Origin: Viridothelium virens
Taxonomy: Eukaryota > Ascomycota > Dothideomycetes > Trypetheliales > Trypetheliaceae
Assembly: GCA_010094025.1 (NCBI GenBank)
Contig: ML991808.1
Location: 186,001 to 250,000 of the forward strand
Direction: 5' to 3'
DNA: 64,000 bases
The position numbers were made by a program, and so were the translations under genes. This document shows, piece after piece, positions 44,961 to 56,153 of the stretch; within the stretch, counting starts at the first letter, position 1; each line of letters opens with the position of its first letter. The notes beneath the pieces are model-generated. The model saw nothing but the letters and a program-made list of their open reading frames with translations. It was not told where the DNA came from and searched no databases.

Positions 44961-46004
44961 ATGGCCACCAAAAAGACTATAGTCGTAGTTGGCGCAACTG
45001 GTAGACAAGGAGGATCCGTCGTCGACACCTTTCTTGACCTCTCGAACTGGCACGTCCGCGCCATCACTCGTGATCCGTCTTCATAGGCTGCAAAGGCCCT
45101 GAGCGCAAAAGGTAAGAATTTCGGGAGAGCCAGTCTTACACAGGACTGATCAAGGCTAACGTTCAAAGGTGCGGAGGTTGTGAGCGCTGACCTAGGGGAC
45201 CCGGTATCTCTTACCGCTGCCTTCGCCAACGCCAATGCCATTTTCCTCAATACCGACTTCTGGACAGTCTTCTACCCTGCTAAAGCAAGTCTGGAGGCGG
45301 AGAACAAGGATGTAGCTGCTGCCAGTCATACGGCATTCGAGGCTGAGACTAGGTATGGGAAGAATGCAGCCGTGGCAGCGGCCGCAGTGCCCACGCTCGA
45401 ACGGATTGTCGTTTCCAGCCTGGGATCTGTGAGCGTTGGGGGCAAATATACGCGGTCTCTGCATCCCGAAGCCAAAAACTGGACCAAGGAGTATATCGAG
45501 CGTGAGCAGCCGGCCCTTGCGGCGAAGATGTCAGTCATCTACCTCGGTGCGTATAGCACAAACCGCTTGTTGGCGCCGACACTGGACAAAAGCACTGGCA
45601 AATTTAAGTTTGTATCGCCGATTCACGACCATATTCGTCTGCCTGTCATCGATCCGCAAAAGTCCACTGGTCTCTTCGTGCGCGAGCTGATTGAGGATGA
45701 AGCGCCCGGGATCAAGCTGCTCGCGTATGATAGCGATCTGACGATCGGCCAGATAGTAGAGGTATTGTCTAAGGCAAGCGGCAAAGAAGCCATGTATGTG
45801 CCTGTGACTACGCAGGATATGCACAAAATGGGCGCGCTATGGGAGCATCTTGATGCTATAGATTTTCTCAATGAACACGACTATGAGGCTAGTGTACCCG
45901 GCGTTATCCGGCCGTCGCAGTTGAAGACGAAGGTTGAAACTAAGCCATTTGAAGAATGGTTGAAGGAGCAAGACTGGGATGCGGTGCTGGCTCCACCAGC
46001 GTAG
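44961..46004 (+). pseudogene. NmrA-like NAD(P)-binding protein gene with in-frame TAG
   Basis: Two exons, 44961-45111 and 45169-46004, with a 57-nt intron (GTAAGA..AAG, branch GCTAAC); phases fit and 328 codons result, the normal NmrA-like length. The start gives KKTIVVVGATGRQGGSVV, a Rossmann GxxGxxG loop, then RAITRDPSS, the usual NADP-selecting region. Codon 42 (45084-45086) is TAG, exactly where relatives have a residue in the SSxAAKAL stretch; apart from it the whole frame is open (GAEVVSADLGD, RIVVSSLGSVS, IKLLAYDSDLTIGQIVEVLS). A single nonsense change in a host gene is the simplest reading, recent because nothing else has decayed. A sequencing error or strain polymorphism is possible. 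NmrA-like proteins are redox-sensing regulators or SDR enzymes. It is convergent with the MFS gene 116 nt away. Confidence 0.75.
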
Positions 46005-46120
46005 TTACTTAGACAGCTCTGTATTGCAGAATCTCCCACTTTCGCTATTTGGCGACCTCAATCTACAAAATTAGTAGCCCAGATTTCTGAAGTAGGCACG
46101 TCAACAAGCCAGGACGCCTA

Positions 46121-47949
46121 TCAATCCCGCTTCACTCCAATCATACCCAGCCGGCTGTACCCCAGCACGCATACAAGACACACGAGCAGCATCCAAGCAA
46201 ACATTGTCCAGAAGCACGCACGATATCCAGCCAAAAGGGCATCAGGCGACGCCTTATCCGCGTAGTGCGAGGCGTCCGTCGTAGATGCAGCGATAACTGA
46301 GGTCACTGCCAATCCAATTGAGGTGCCAAGCTGCGCGCAGGTGTTGAATACCGCGCCACCCATAGCCTGTGTGTGGGGGGGGAAGACATCGGAAATGACA
46401 AGCAAGCCAATGGTGAAGAGGGTGTCTCCGCTCAAAGGAGCAAAAATCTATGTGATTATAAGTCAATGAGGTGTCTTTGAATCGAGTGGGGAGGATTGTG
46501 TGGAATGCAGTGTAAGTGTAATAAGACGGATCGACATGACCTTGAATGTAGTTGACTTGCTTACCTGCGCAATGAATGCGTCGTACCAGTAGGGCCACTG
46601 AGGCTGTATGACAGCCATAAGGAGTGGCGCGATGGCGCACAGCCCTGATGAGATCAGCACCGTCCACATGACCGGCATGCGGTTAACAAAGACGCCAGTC
46701 AAAAGATTGGCCAAGGCGCCAGCGATGAGGGAGGGAAGGATTCGCAGCGACGCTCCAAGCGCTGAGTTAGCCTGGACTTGTTGAAAGCTGCGTAGCATCA
46801 GTGATGACTCGGTATGGAATGGAGAATGGCATGTCGACTCACAACAAACTACTAAATACCTCCATGCAGTTGGTGACGGTGGTGGTGAAGAGAATCATAA
46901 TGCAGCTACTGGTGAAGATAGAGCTGCGCCAGAGCGCGTTAGGAATAAGCGCTGGACGGTTGCGCTTCACCTGAAAGTTCATCCATCCGATAAATGCTGG
47001 TAATGAGGCGGCACTGAGAACCAAGAGAGCAATGTTAGTTGCTTGGCGAATATTGTGGGTGTCGGACGATAACATCCTGCCGTGGGTTAGTCGTGCCAAA
47101 TCTCGCACAGATGGTCAAACCTTACGCCAATACATAGGACAAGGTCGCCAACCCTGTACTTGCGAGTATTGTTCCAACCCAATCGATTTCCAAAGCTAGT
47201 CGTTTCCAAATCGGCTGTCCAGGCTCTGGCGGAGCATCCTGCGGCAAAGCCCAAATACCAACGATAAACAACGCGAAACTAGCAGCACCAGCAAGATAAA
47301 ACGCTGCTCGCCATCCAATACTGTCAACGAACACGCCGCCCAGAACCAGACCAAGCGAGAACCCGACTGGACCCGCGAATCCGAGACACGCGAAACCCAC
47401 ATTGCGTGGTCGTCCTTCCTCGACGTTCCTCGAAATGATAGAGATGGACGGCGGGACGATGATGGCGTTTGTGACGCCCTGCAGGCCGCGAAAAGCGATG
47501 AGCTCGCCTCCATTTCGTGCAAGACCGCAGGCGAGCGCACAAGCGGCGAGGAGGAAAGATCCCGTCAGGCTCACGCGTTTAGTGCCAGCGACGTCGGCAA
47601 TGGAACCGGCCATCAAGAGGCATGATCCTGCGGTCAGATAAAAGACGGAGGTAGGCCAGAGAAGGAGACTGCCTTCCAGGTGCAGTGTGGCGGCGATGGC
47701 GGGTAGGCCGACGACAATGATGCCATTACAGAAGCTGCTGAAGAGCTGCAAACCCAGCAGCTGGGTAATGACGACGATGGTCCGGTTCTTGGAGAGCGCT
47801 GTCGTCGTCAAGTCCGTGGTCGGGATAGCATTGGGCGGTGTTTCTGTTTGTAGTTCATGACTTCTTCGGGACGCGACGGAAATGTCGGTGATGGCGTCTG
47901 ATGTGTCAGGCTCGAAGGTCTGCAATTCAGTTGCTATTTGCGTCGCCAT
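46121..47949 (-). CDS. DHA2-type MFS multidrug transporter (14 TM)
   Basis: Four exons on the minus strand: 47949-47126, 47076-46843, 46787-46565 and 46447-46121; introns 49, 55 and 117 nt with GTAAGG, GTGAGT and GTAAGC donors. The 535-aa product is a major facilitator of the drug:H+ antiporter-2 type. After a 55-residue polar N-terminus, TM1 contains LLGLQLFSSFCNGIIVVGLP; SIADVAGTKRV is the loop 2-3 motif A; GLQGVTNAIIVPPSISII follows; and FAGPVGFSLGLVLGGVFVDSIGWRAAFYL is the antiporter motif C region. The end has FNTCAQLGTSIGLAVTSVI. It probably exports small hydrophobic compounds at the plasma membrane; the substrate is unknown. Its pairing with an NmrA-like redox gene could be a relic of a small metabolic cluster. 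Confidence 0.88.
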
Positions 47950-50116
47950 CTTAGAGATGAGGTTCCGACCTCGAAGGTCTGCAACTCGGCGGCTGACTGA
48001 ATTCCCGACTCTGAAGGGAGATGCGCACGCAACGCTGTCGACTCAGGAAGTCGTCGGCATGACCTGAATAGCGGCCATTGGATTTGTCAGAACGCCATCT
48101 ACACCACATTGCGGGTCAGGTGATGTGAGAATGCTCACTACCTCCTACTGAATCGCCAGATGCCGCAGTGAAGCGTTGAAGCGGTGCCGGAAGCATTGGC
48201 GGGAACATTGACGGTAGCGTTGGGTATCCCGTGGACAGGTTTGAAGCCAAATCAGCCCTCATCCTCCCGCTCCTGTTTGCCGGACAACCGCCCAATCGCC
48301 ACTATCACAATTTAGCTTGAAAGGAATTGACTCAAAAGAAGGAGTCGAATAGCAGAAAATTCCATATCTCCTTTAATCAGAAACTTGTTCTAATAATAAC
48401 GGTCGCGGGACAGCTTGCGAGATTCAATGCGTTACGCGTTTGTTTACGGTCCCGCCGATCAGTTCAGGATCCGATTCTGTTACCTAATCTGGTCACTGGG
48501 TAAAGTGAGAGCTGGATTTTGATAAGATGAGTAGGTAGCTCATAGGGACGACCGAGAGTGATAGTAGAGTAGCGGCTGTTGATTATGAAGTCCAAAGGCG
48601 ATGAGAAGATATTCCGACACACAGAGCCTTTGCGTGTAGGAACATAAGACACACATCTCAAAATGCCGTAGCAGTTATCTTTTCCCGATGAAGGTAAGTT
48701 GAAGAGAAGACTGCGGATACTCTACCTGCCTAGTAAATTTATTAGCTTTGCGTCCGTGCCGTCAAAGGCGTAAGATATTCTATTATTAGAGTACATGATT
48801 CGGGTAATTAGCGGCCATGTTCTCACATTTTACACCCGGCCCTCAGCCACACTTCAACATCCATAAACTAATGGATGAGATGACGAACAGTGTCCAATGT
48901 TCGATTCATCCAGATCCCACGCAAGAACCTCAGTGGTATGACGTCAAAGGGGCAATTCATGAAGTCTTCGCAGCGAATGCCATCAAACGTCCAAACAGTT
49001 TTTACCTCGCCGAAACTGCGCTTCCACTACTCCACGATGGGAATTGCCCTACTCCACGATGAATGAGACAAATCATATGCTGACACAATACTCACCACAT
49101 GATCGCCGGTGTAAAGAGAACTGAGGATGTCATGGTATGTGTCTATTGAGGTGTGAACCCGGTGGTTGCGATCACGGGAGTGTTAAAAACAGGCACCACC
49201 TTCTCGGTCATTAGTTCGGGGAATCTCGGTCAACGCCATTTAAGCCGATGGCGGCTTTGAACACCCAGAAAGTGGTTTTACAATTGCCCAGAGTCCTTCC
49301 CAAAACAAAAGAGAAACGGCGAGGGATTACTAGACCATTCGCAGCTGTCCCGCAAGATCCAGCACCTAGAGCATTCACGTGGAACGATAACACTCCCACA
49401 GGATTCAATTGACTTACGGCTCGACGCAGAGTATGTACTTGATGGATTTATGCAACAGGACGAGGACTATGCAGAAGATGTAAAATAGCTTTGCAAATGA
49501 CCCTGACTGGCACTAGAAGATCCACCTGGACTTCAAATGCTATTACTGTCTTCCTGACCAGAGCAACAGTTTCCCTCAGACTCACCATTTTTCATGGCCT
49601 GTATAGTCTTAGCGGGGTAATAAGAGTGGTAATGCATGTTAGAGCTTAGGGCACGAATGCAGAACTTGTAAGGGCTGTGAATATTTCCTAGTGTTCTAAG
49701 ACCGACCGTATTGATGCAGACCCTGTCTTATGTTGAAAAGCTGTAGTTACTACATCTTTTCCGGAGCCCCGTATGTTTCCCGATCCGCATTTACGAATGC
49801 ACAAGGGACCCATAATTTTGTTCTACCCTTTTCTATATGCTACAAGATGCGTAGAGTCTACAGAATTCCAGTGGTCATAGCAAATTTCTACACAGTAGAA
49901 GTACGGAAGCCAATCCTGTATGGTCCAAGTGGAGATTGGGTCATTGATATTAAGAATGGAATTGATATTAAGAATGAAATTGATGACAATGTTATTGTTA
50001 TTGCATGACGCAGATGAGACGAGAGAAAGCGAAACCCTCATGCTCGAAGACAGTGTTGAAATGCTTCCCGATGGCTTCTTTTTCTTCTCGATCGTGCTAT
50101 ACGCACTGTGCGTATG
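47950..50116. other. 2.2 kb gene-poor spacer with one short ORF
   Basis: An 81-codon plus-strand ORF with a true ATG at 48817-49062 (MFSHFTPGPQPHFNIHK...) and a second ATG frame at about 49251 (MAALNTQKVVLQLP...) look mildly protein-like but belong to no family I know. An 18-bp tandem repeat, ATTGATATTAAGAATGRA, occurs twice at 49943-49978 with a partial third copy. The rest is unremarkable. Confidence 0.4.
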
Positions 50117-50773
50117 TTAGTCTTCTCTACTCACAAGATCAAGTAAGGTCTTCTTACCCTCTTCGGTTAGATTCACTCCATATTCCAATTCGAAGCATAT
50201 TTTTGCTTTCGTCCTGATGGAAGAGAATATTTGTAGTATTTCTTGGTCTTGGTTCTCGCCTTTCCGATTGATCAGGAAGCTGCCCCCAAAGATCCTGATT
50301 CGTAGAGTCTCGAGATTTTCGAACTCTCCAAACCATTGTGAGAAGCTCGTGATGTTGGCTGTACTATAATCAATTCTGTATCCCAACGAAGGCATCCTTA
50401 GCCAGACTCCAAGCTCGAGATGGCGAACAAGAGGTTCCCAATTTGGTGGGAGTTGCCTGGCGTTAATAGAGCCGCAAAGCTCTATATCAAAGGGAGTATG
50501 CTTCATGTACTCGCTAATCACTTCATCTCGGGTCTGCTGAGATAGTGAGAAAAGTTTGAGAAGCTGTTTTATGCCTTCTTTTATACCTAAGTGGTAAGAA
50601 CATTCTCTGCTATCTGCACCACAGACTGAACAAATCTCAATGATTTCGTCGTTTTCATTCCGATGCTTATTTCGAACTGACAACGAACATGGAACGTCCA
50701 GCCAAGCGATAGGTTCGACATACTGATAAATCTTGAGTCTGACTTCAGTTGGAAGGTCCATAAGTCCTAACAT
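50117..50773 (-). CDS. F-box-like hypothetical protein
   Basis: Single exon, 218 aa, beginning at the ATG at 50773 (or the in-frame ATG four codons on). The N-terminus MDLPTEVRLKIYQYVEP is the short F-box-like opening common in fungal proteins (LPxEVRxxIY). The body contains a CSVCGADSREC-like cysteine pair, a LFSLSQQTRDEVISEY segment typical of these fungal proteins (L..CRQ..E..), and a leucine-rich C-terminal part with LVRHLEL and LETLRIRI resembling LRR strands. Such proteins may act as substrate receptors in SCF ubiquitin ligases, but the F-box is weak. No neighbour suggests a pathway. Confidence 0.65.
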   Translation of the reverse strand: MLGLMDLPTEVRLKIYQYVEPIAWLDVPCSLSVRNKHRNENDEIIEICSVCGADSRECSYHLGIKEGIKQLLKLFSLSQQTRDEVISEYMKHTPFDIELCGSINARQLPPNWEPLVRHLELGVWLRMPSLGYRIDYSTANITSFSQWFGEFENLETLRIRIFGGSFLINRKGENQDQEILQIFSSIRTKAKICFELEYGVNLTEEGKKTLLDLVSRED

Positions 50774-51631
50774 TTCCGTTGCTGCTCCGACTTCTGGGAG
50801 TGAGTTGTTGAGGATACGAGATTGAGTTAAGATTTGAAGGGTTAGAAATAAAGCAGAAGACTAGGGCGACGAGGATCAGATATCGGATTATTTTTCTCTC
50901 GTAGCTCTTCCTAAGAAACCGGTGGGCTTCTTATATTACGGAATCGAGATGGCTTTGTTCGAGTCATCTTCTGTTGTGACTGTGAAACTCGATAACAAAA
51001 GTCACAGTTCCTATCCTCGCTGCTCACAACTACACAAATAGGTAGGTACCTCATAGATAAATCTCCCTTTTTCTTTATCCCTTATTCTTTCCATTTTTCT
51101 AACGTCCTCACTTTCGTCTATCTCATGTCTAATTATTCATTCTCTTCTTAATTTTGACATTTTTTTCAAGACATATTAGCTCACGTACAGGAGTGCTCCG
51201 GAAAAGTGGAATCTCGCCAATTGAGAACAGTTTCAGACCCCAGGTCAAGGTACTTTTTTTGGTCAGGCGGACTAGTGTCCATGCCATGGCAGGAAGGCAG
51301 GCACAGGGGGTGATGTAGTTCGGCCCCTACTAAGACCCCTCTCATCTACAACTCCTATAAAGTAGCTTCAGCATGCATATGAGACACTCGTGATGTTGTT
51401 CAGCAGAACGAATTCGGATAAAAGGACTCGATTGAACCTATCTAGGTGCCCTGGGGCGAAGGCTGTTATATACATGAACCTCATTGATTTGAGGGTGGAG
51501 GTCAATTACTAATTAGGTGGCAGATAGAGGACGAAAGGATCTACATGATGGATCTACATGTAGGTCTATGCGCAGGGTAATGCGTAGATGAGGTGTGGTA
51601 GAGTAAACCTCCGCGCGAGGCTAGGTTGATT

Positions 51632-51632
<1 letters not shown>
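50774..51632. other. Intergenic upstream of the (ATC)12 tract
   Basis: TAGGTAGGTACC at 51039-51050 and pyrimidine-rich DNA at 51061-51160. A short direct repeat, GGATCTACATG-like, occurs near 51538-51562. No gene seen. Confidence 0.45.

Positions 51633-51668
<36 letters not shown>
51633..51668 (+). repeat. (ATC)12 microsatellite
   Basis: Twelve perfect ATC units in a row, 24 nt before an ATG that opens a signal-peptide-like frame. Confidence 0.95.
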
Positions 51669-51669
<1 letters not shown>

Positions 51670-51691
51670 ACGACAACATTAATCATAATCA

Positions 51692-52178
51692 ATGAGACAC
51701 ATTGCTCTCCTTATTTTGCTTCCCCTATTTGGCATCAATCTCAATTTGGCTCCCTGCCAAAGAGAAAGCTACACAACTGGCACAGCTTCTGTCAGTATGC
51801 TGCGAACTCAATAGCTATCTGTACAAGATAAACAATGCTGAGAGCAACCTGTCTGAATGTGGTGAGCCAGACCCGGTGAAAACCTTTCTTCAACACTGTC
51901 CGTGGTGTCTAGAGGAGTGTCAGACCACGCGGCAGAGCGATAGACGTATTCCTTGTACAGCGAACCTCTTGATGGCATTTAGGTCACAGAAAATGGATGG
52001 GGCTGTTATCAAGTTGTTACCAAATTGGCAAGTCATCCAGAAAACACTTTCATTAGTATCGCAAAGAGAATACCCTACGATAGAGCTCAGATTAGATATG
52101 GAAGTAGCTTGTAGAGTCCTTTCTAAACTAAAGGGACAAAAAAGGGCATACCGTGCATTAGTCAGCTACGTATCATAG
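51692..52178 (+). pseudogene. Possible broken or mis-framed secreted cysteine protein gene
   Basis: An ATG at 51692 starts MRHIALLILLPLFGINLNLAPC, a good signal peptide, but that frame stops after 41 codons. The +1 frame is open from before 51702 to 52178 and looks coding, with several cysteines (SVCCELNSYL, SECGEPDPVKTFL, HCPWCLEECQ). No intron with acceptable donor and acceptor bridges the two frames. Either a one-base shift in a host gene has separated signal peptide and body, or an unseen upstream exon feeds the longer frame. Family unknown. Confidence 0.3.
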
Positions 52179-52317
52179 ATCCCCACATGAGCCCACGCGC
52201 CACTTTCAAAGATGAGTAGGAAGAAATCAATCAATCATTAATCATTCGACAAGCTGTATGAGTAGCAGCTGAGATCAGGGCATACCTCAAAACTACCCAA
52301 TTCATTCTGCTAGCACC

Positions 52318-53230
52318 ATGGGAAGATTGCAAGATTGCCTAAACCCTAGGTCTAGATTCAACGCATTTCTACATGTGTTGCGCACACTCTGGAATGGTTT
52401 CATCGCACTTACAAGACTAGGTATCCTTTTCAACCCTTGGAGTACATCTTCCAGTCTTGTCGAGGATCTTCTCAACATCGAGTCAGAGGCTGAAGCAGAT
52501 TTTTTGATGGAAAGATGGAAAACTCAGAAACTAGAAGAGTTGTCCCTAGTTGCGCTTGTTGTAAGTTTCCCCTTTCCAGAAGGAATGCCTTCTTTTCATC
52601 CGTCTTAGAAACCTTTTCAGTCTGTGCATACTGATACTCTTTTCTTGGCAATAGAGCACCCTCATCAGTGGCTTAATTTCTGCATCTTTTAGCTGGAAGC
52701 TCATGCAGGACCAGCCGACCGCAGCCTCAAGCTGTTGGTACAGCTCCCTGCTGCTGTCCGTTGTCGCAATCACCTCCGCATTGCAACAGAGCAACAACTT
52801 GCGCAAAATAACTGCAGGCACGAAGGGCAATAGGAATCTGCGACAATTACTCGATCGCGATTTTAGCTCATTGGCGCCAGAGGATGGAAGACGGAAGGAA
52901 AGTCAGGCACTACATTTTGTGTTCCAGACTCCTATAATGCTTCTCAACTTTGCTATAGATCTCTATATTGTGGGCCTTCTAATCCTCGTCTTTGGAAATG
53001 CCGTGGCAAGAGGATCTGGTTCATTTGGTAAAGAAATAAATGTACGGCCTCTTCTCAATAATTCCTCTGTTGCTGACAATATTCCTTCTTCTGCAACTGA
53101 CCCCGTATAGATCGCCATTGTCTTCACATTCGCCGTACTTTTCGCCCTTGGTAGCTACTTCTACTCCATGGCACGTCTCTATCATAAAGCGAGGGCTATA
53201 AGAAAATTCGCAGGAGATACATCAAGCTAG
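52318..53230 (+). CDS. Hypothetical fungal integral membrane protein
   Basis: Three exons: 52318-52560, 52655-53041 and 53111-53230; introns 94 nt (GTAAGT..TAG) and 69 nt (GTACGG..TAG). All junctions are phase 0, giving 249 aa. The first exon is soluble with an acidic end (LLNIESEAEADFLMERW). Hydrophobic stretches follow: STLISGLISASFSW, SCWYSSLLLSVVAITSAL, PIMLLNFAIDLYIVGLLILVF and IAIVFTFAVLFALGSYFY, so three to four transmembrane helices. The WYSSLLLS motif before a charged loop is common in fungal membrane proteins of unknown function. The second donor is weak and is chosen because it alone joins the last helix in frame. Confidence 0.7.
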
Positions 53231-56153
53231 TCTGCTTGTGCACAAGATCCATAGCCACACAGAGACATCCCGAGGACATTCTCAAAATGCCTTTTTATAT
53301 TCCAGACTCAAAACCCTTAACCAAAGATCCAGAACCAAGACTTGACAGTTTTGTATGAGTGCCGTGTATTTGTCCCCAAACTTTCTTGATGTATATATCT
53401 TCTGCCCTATCACATCCAGTGGTGAGAAAAAGCTTTGCCGGCTGGTTGTAGGCTGGTACGCACCTTCCATATCGATAGCAGCCTTGCTGACAGTTGTCCA
53501 CCCTGCATCAAGCTCCTTCGCATCGGCTGTCAGCGGATCATTCAGGTAATCGTGGGCGGTTCGAATACGTAGGAAGATTTTATTTTGGTCTGTATGAGAG
53601 CCAGTCTGCTACAGATATCAGAGTATGCACTGTCAGGACTCGTACGACACTCGCCTCGTCAGTCCTGGAAAGCTCGTAACACCAGTCCCCAATCTGGATT
53701 TGATTAGATATTAGTGTCAGGGTTTTCGGCTGTAATGATTAAGAGCGATTTCGCTTTACCCTCAAAGTCCAGTGTCTTGTCGGCAGGATAGTGTTGAACG
53801 GGATCAGCGACATCCAGACCTTCTTCCTCGATCCTATCTCAGACTTTTCCAAATTCCTCTTCTTCGGTTTGGCTTTTCGGAAATAGATTTTCATTGGACG
53901 GGGTTGGACCAAGTCAGTATTTTGGGCTAGGTGCAAACTTTCAGATTTCTTGCGTTGGAAGTGGCGCTCATCCTTTGGGACATTCCTCCGCACCCTCCCA
54001 GCCGAAAGACTGAGCAATGTCAGGAACAAGACCTCAACGTGGAAGATGAGAGGGTTTGGCTGTCGAGATCCCGAGGGAAGCAGAAGGAACAGATGCCTCA
54101 AGATACGAGGAGGATAATTAGACAGTGGCATACTGTTGGATAGAGACTTAGTAATCGCTTGAAGATATATCAGGTCGGGTCAGAAAATATAGGTCAATGT
54201 TCAACGGCTTGCTGATCGGATCGTTCCGTTATGTATAGGCCGACGCTGAATAATGTCAAGCAGCAGAAACCCTTGCCAGATATAGTCTGGCCAGCGGTAT
54301 TGGTTCATTATTCCCTCAGACTACTGCAACTGTCTCCGTGCGGCGGCAAATTTCCGGAGTCCACAGACCAATCGTACTTTGACTGCTTCATAGCCATCAA
54401 AGAGCATGACGCTAGCTAAAGCAACGTTTGTCCTATCATATTCGTAAATCAGCTTTCGATGCGAACGTTCAATCTTGAATCAGAAGCATTCCCAGTCCAA
54501 AAACTACCTTCGTCCTACAGCCGCCTTCGTCCCAGGAGACCTTGCAGGACAACCAGCATTGATTTACACATCCTGATGGTGCGGCCGTATGCTAGCAATA
54601 TGACCTACGCAATCAAAAACAATTGACCAATAACTTAGTGGCCCGCAAGTGGGATTGAGAAAGGTCTTAGCAAGCTGAGGAAGAGGCTGAGCAGCCAGAG
54701 CAATGACTGAGCCGACGTTGAGCCGGTGGCTATGATTACCACTTTAAGCCTAATTTAGCGCTAATCTGTTTAGGTAATGAATGTGGCCGTCTTCATCTGA
54801 GGAAACCGCGGCTACTATTACTATAATCTACTGCGTCTCGAGATGTTATTAAACCTCTTGTTCCTTCCCGCAACATCACAATGTGGCATTCTTGGCTTTT
54901 GCCTTTTCGTTGGTCCTCTAGGTTCCAATGTTGAATTAGCTTCGCGTCTTGGATTGATGATCGAGAAGCCTCTCTTTCACGATAAGTCGGAGCTCTCGCT
55001 AAAGCCTTCACTGAGCGAGTCGGTATCTTCACATTGCCTAGGTAGGCATAAAGAGATATTCCCCTGTCGAAATTCTCCTCACGTTCGTCGACCCATATCT
55101 CTCATCCTCTGGTTGGTTCAAACACCCTTTGACTCTTTCCTGATGGGCCTTGACCCTTTCTCTAGGCTTTCCGACAGAAGGAAAAGGATGGCGTAAAGGT
55201 ACGACGCCAAAGCTTAGTTTTGCTTACTAATCGCTTATGTCTGAAAGTAGAAAAGGAAGCGGGCAGGCCCATACCGACTCCGTACTCGTTCACTACACGA
55301 TCTGAGAAGGCGGGATCTGATGTCTTGCGAAGACGTGAGTCCATGTCTGTTGGAGCAGAGATCAGGTTCTTTAGAGACCAGGGGAGGTCTGGCGCCCCGT
55401 TCTGGTGGACTGTAGGAGTTCTTCCAGAAGTAGGTATCTCTTCCAAACGCGTCAATTCACGGTTGGAATTTCGTTGGGTGCGATAAGGACAATGGGACCA
55501 TAGAGCATTATACAGGAGTTTCTTTACGCATCGTGCGAAGTTGTCACCAAGCATTGATCTCAGTGATGTGTAGTTGAACATAGCCCACGGCGGCGGCCTA
55601 GGGTATCGAGACATACGATGAAATTCAGAAGTTGTAGATGAGTGGAGTCAGCAAATACTACTGCAATCAGGCTGTGTCTTTGTCTTAGGCTTGAGTTGGT
55701 TGACCAAGAGAGCAGCTTCTGTGATAGCATACAGAGCGGTCGTCTCACGTCCAGTGGCTCCCTGTTGCCATCGCAATGGCGGCGCTCTGTTTGCCGGCGC
55801 CTCTCGGCGTTCAGTAAAGCCTTTATATCGGCCGGTACATAGATGAAAACCTATCCGAGTAAAGGTATTCAGCAAGTTTGGCCATAGACGTTGTAGAGGA
55901 ATCGACAGTTGATAGGTCACACGAACCCTTGGGTAATATCCAGGTACGAAATGCAACAGTGTTCTGTTTGCAGGAATACCTCACATCGCCTGCGGCATAG
56001 CATAGTGTTGTTTCCATAAATGGAAAGCGCTATTTTCTATTAGGCAGACGATGACCCTCGTAAAGCGAAGTATGTACTTCTGTCTGATCGCTGTTCTATT
56101 TCGGCTGCTGCACTTAATACGATACAAGTCGTCTCCAGCAACCCTTGTCTTGA
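53231..56153. other. 2.9 kb spacer with ambiguous ORFs
   Basis: Several frames of 60-150 codons overlap on both strands. The best is 55162-55614 minus (151 codons, true ATG; a GTAAGC donor near its end could splice to an acceptor at about 55167), but the plus strand is also open there, so the coding strand is undecided. 53739-54131 minus is 130 codons, basic, and also overlapped. No tRNA, terminal repeats or known domains were recognised. Confidence 0.35.

Noticed and set aside
55162-55614. Hypothetical minus-strand gene, possibly with a terminal intron
   Set aside because: Both strands are open here and I could not decide the coding strand or find a family; mentioned only in the spacer entry.
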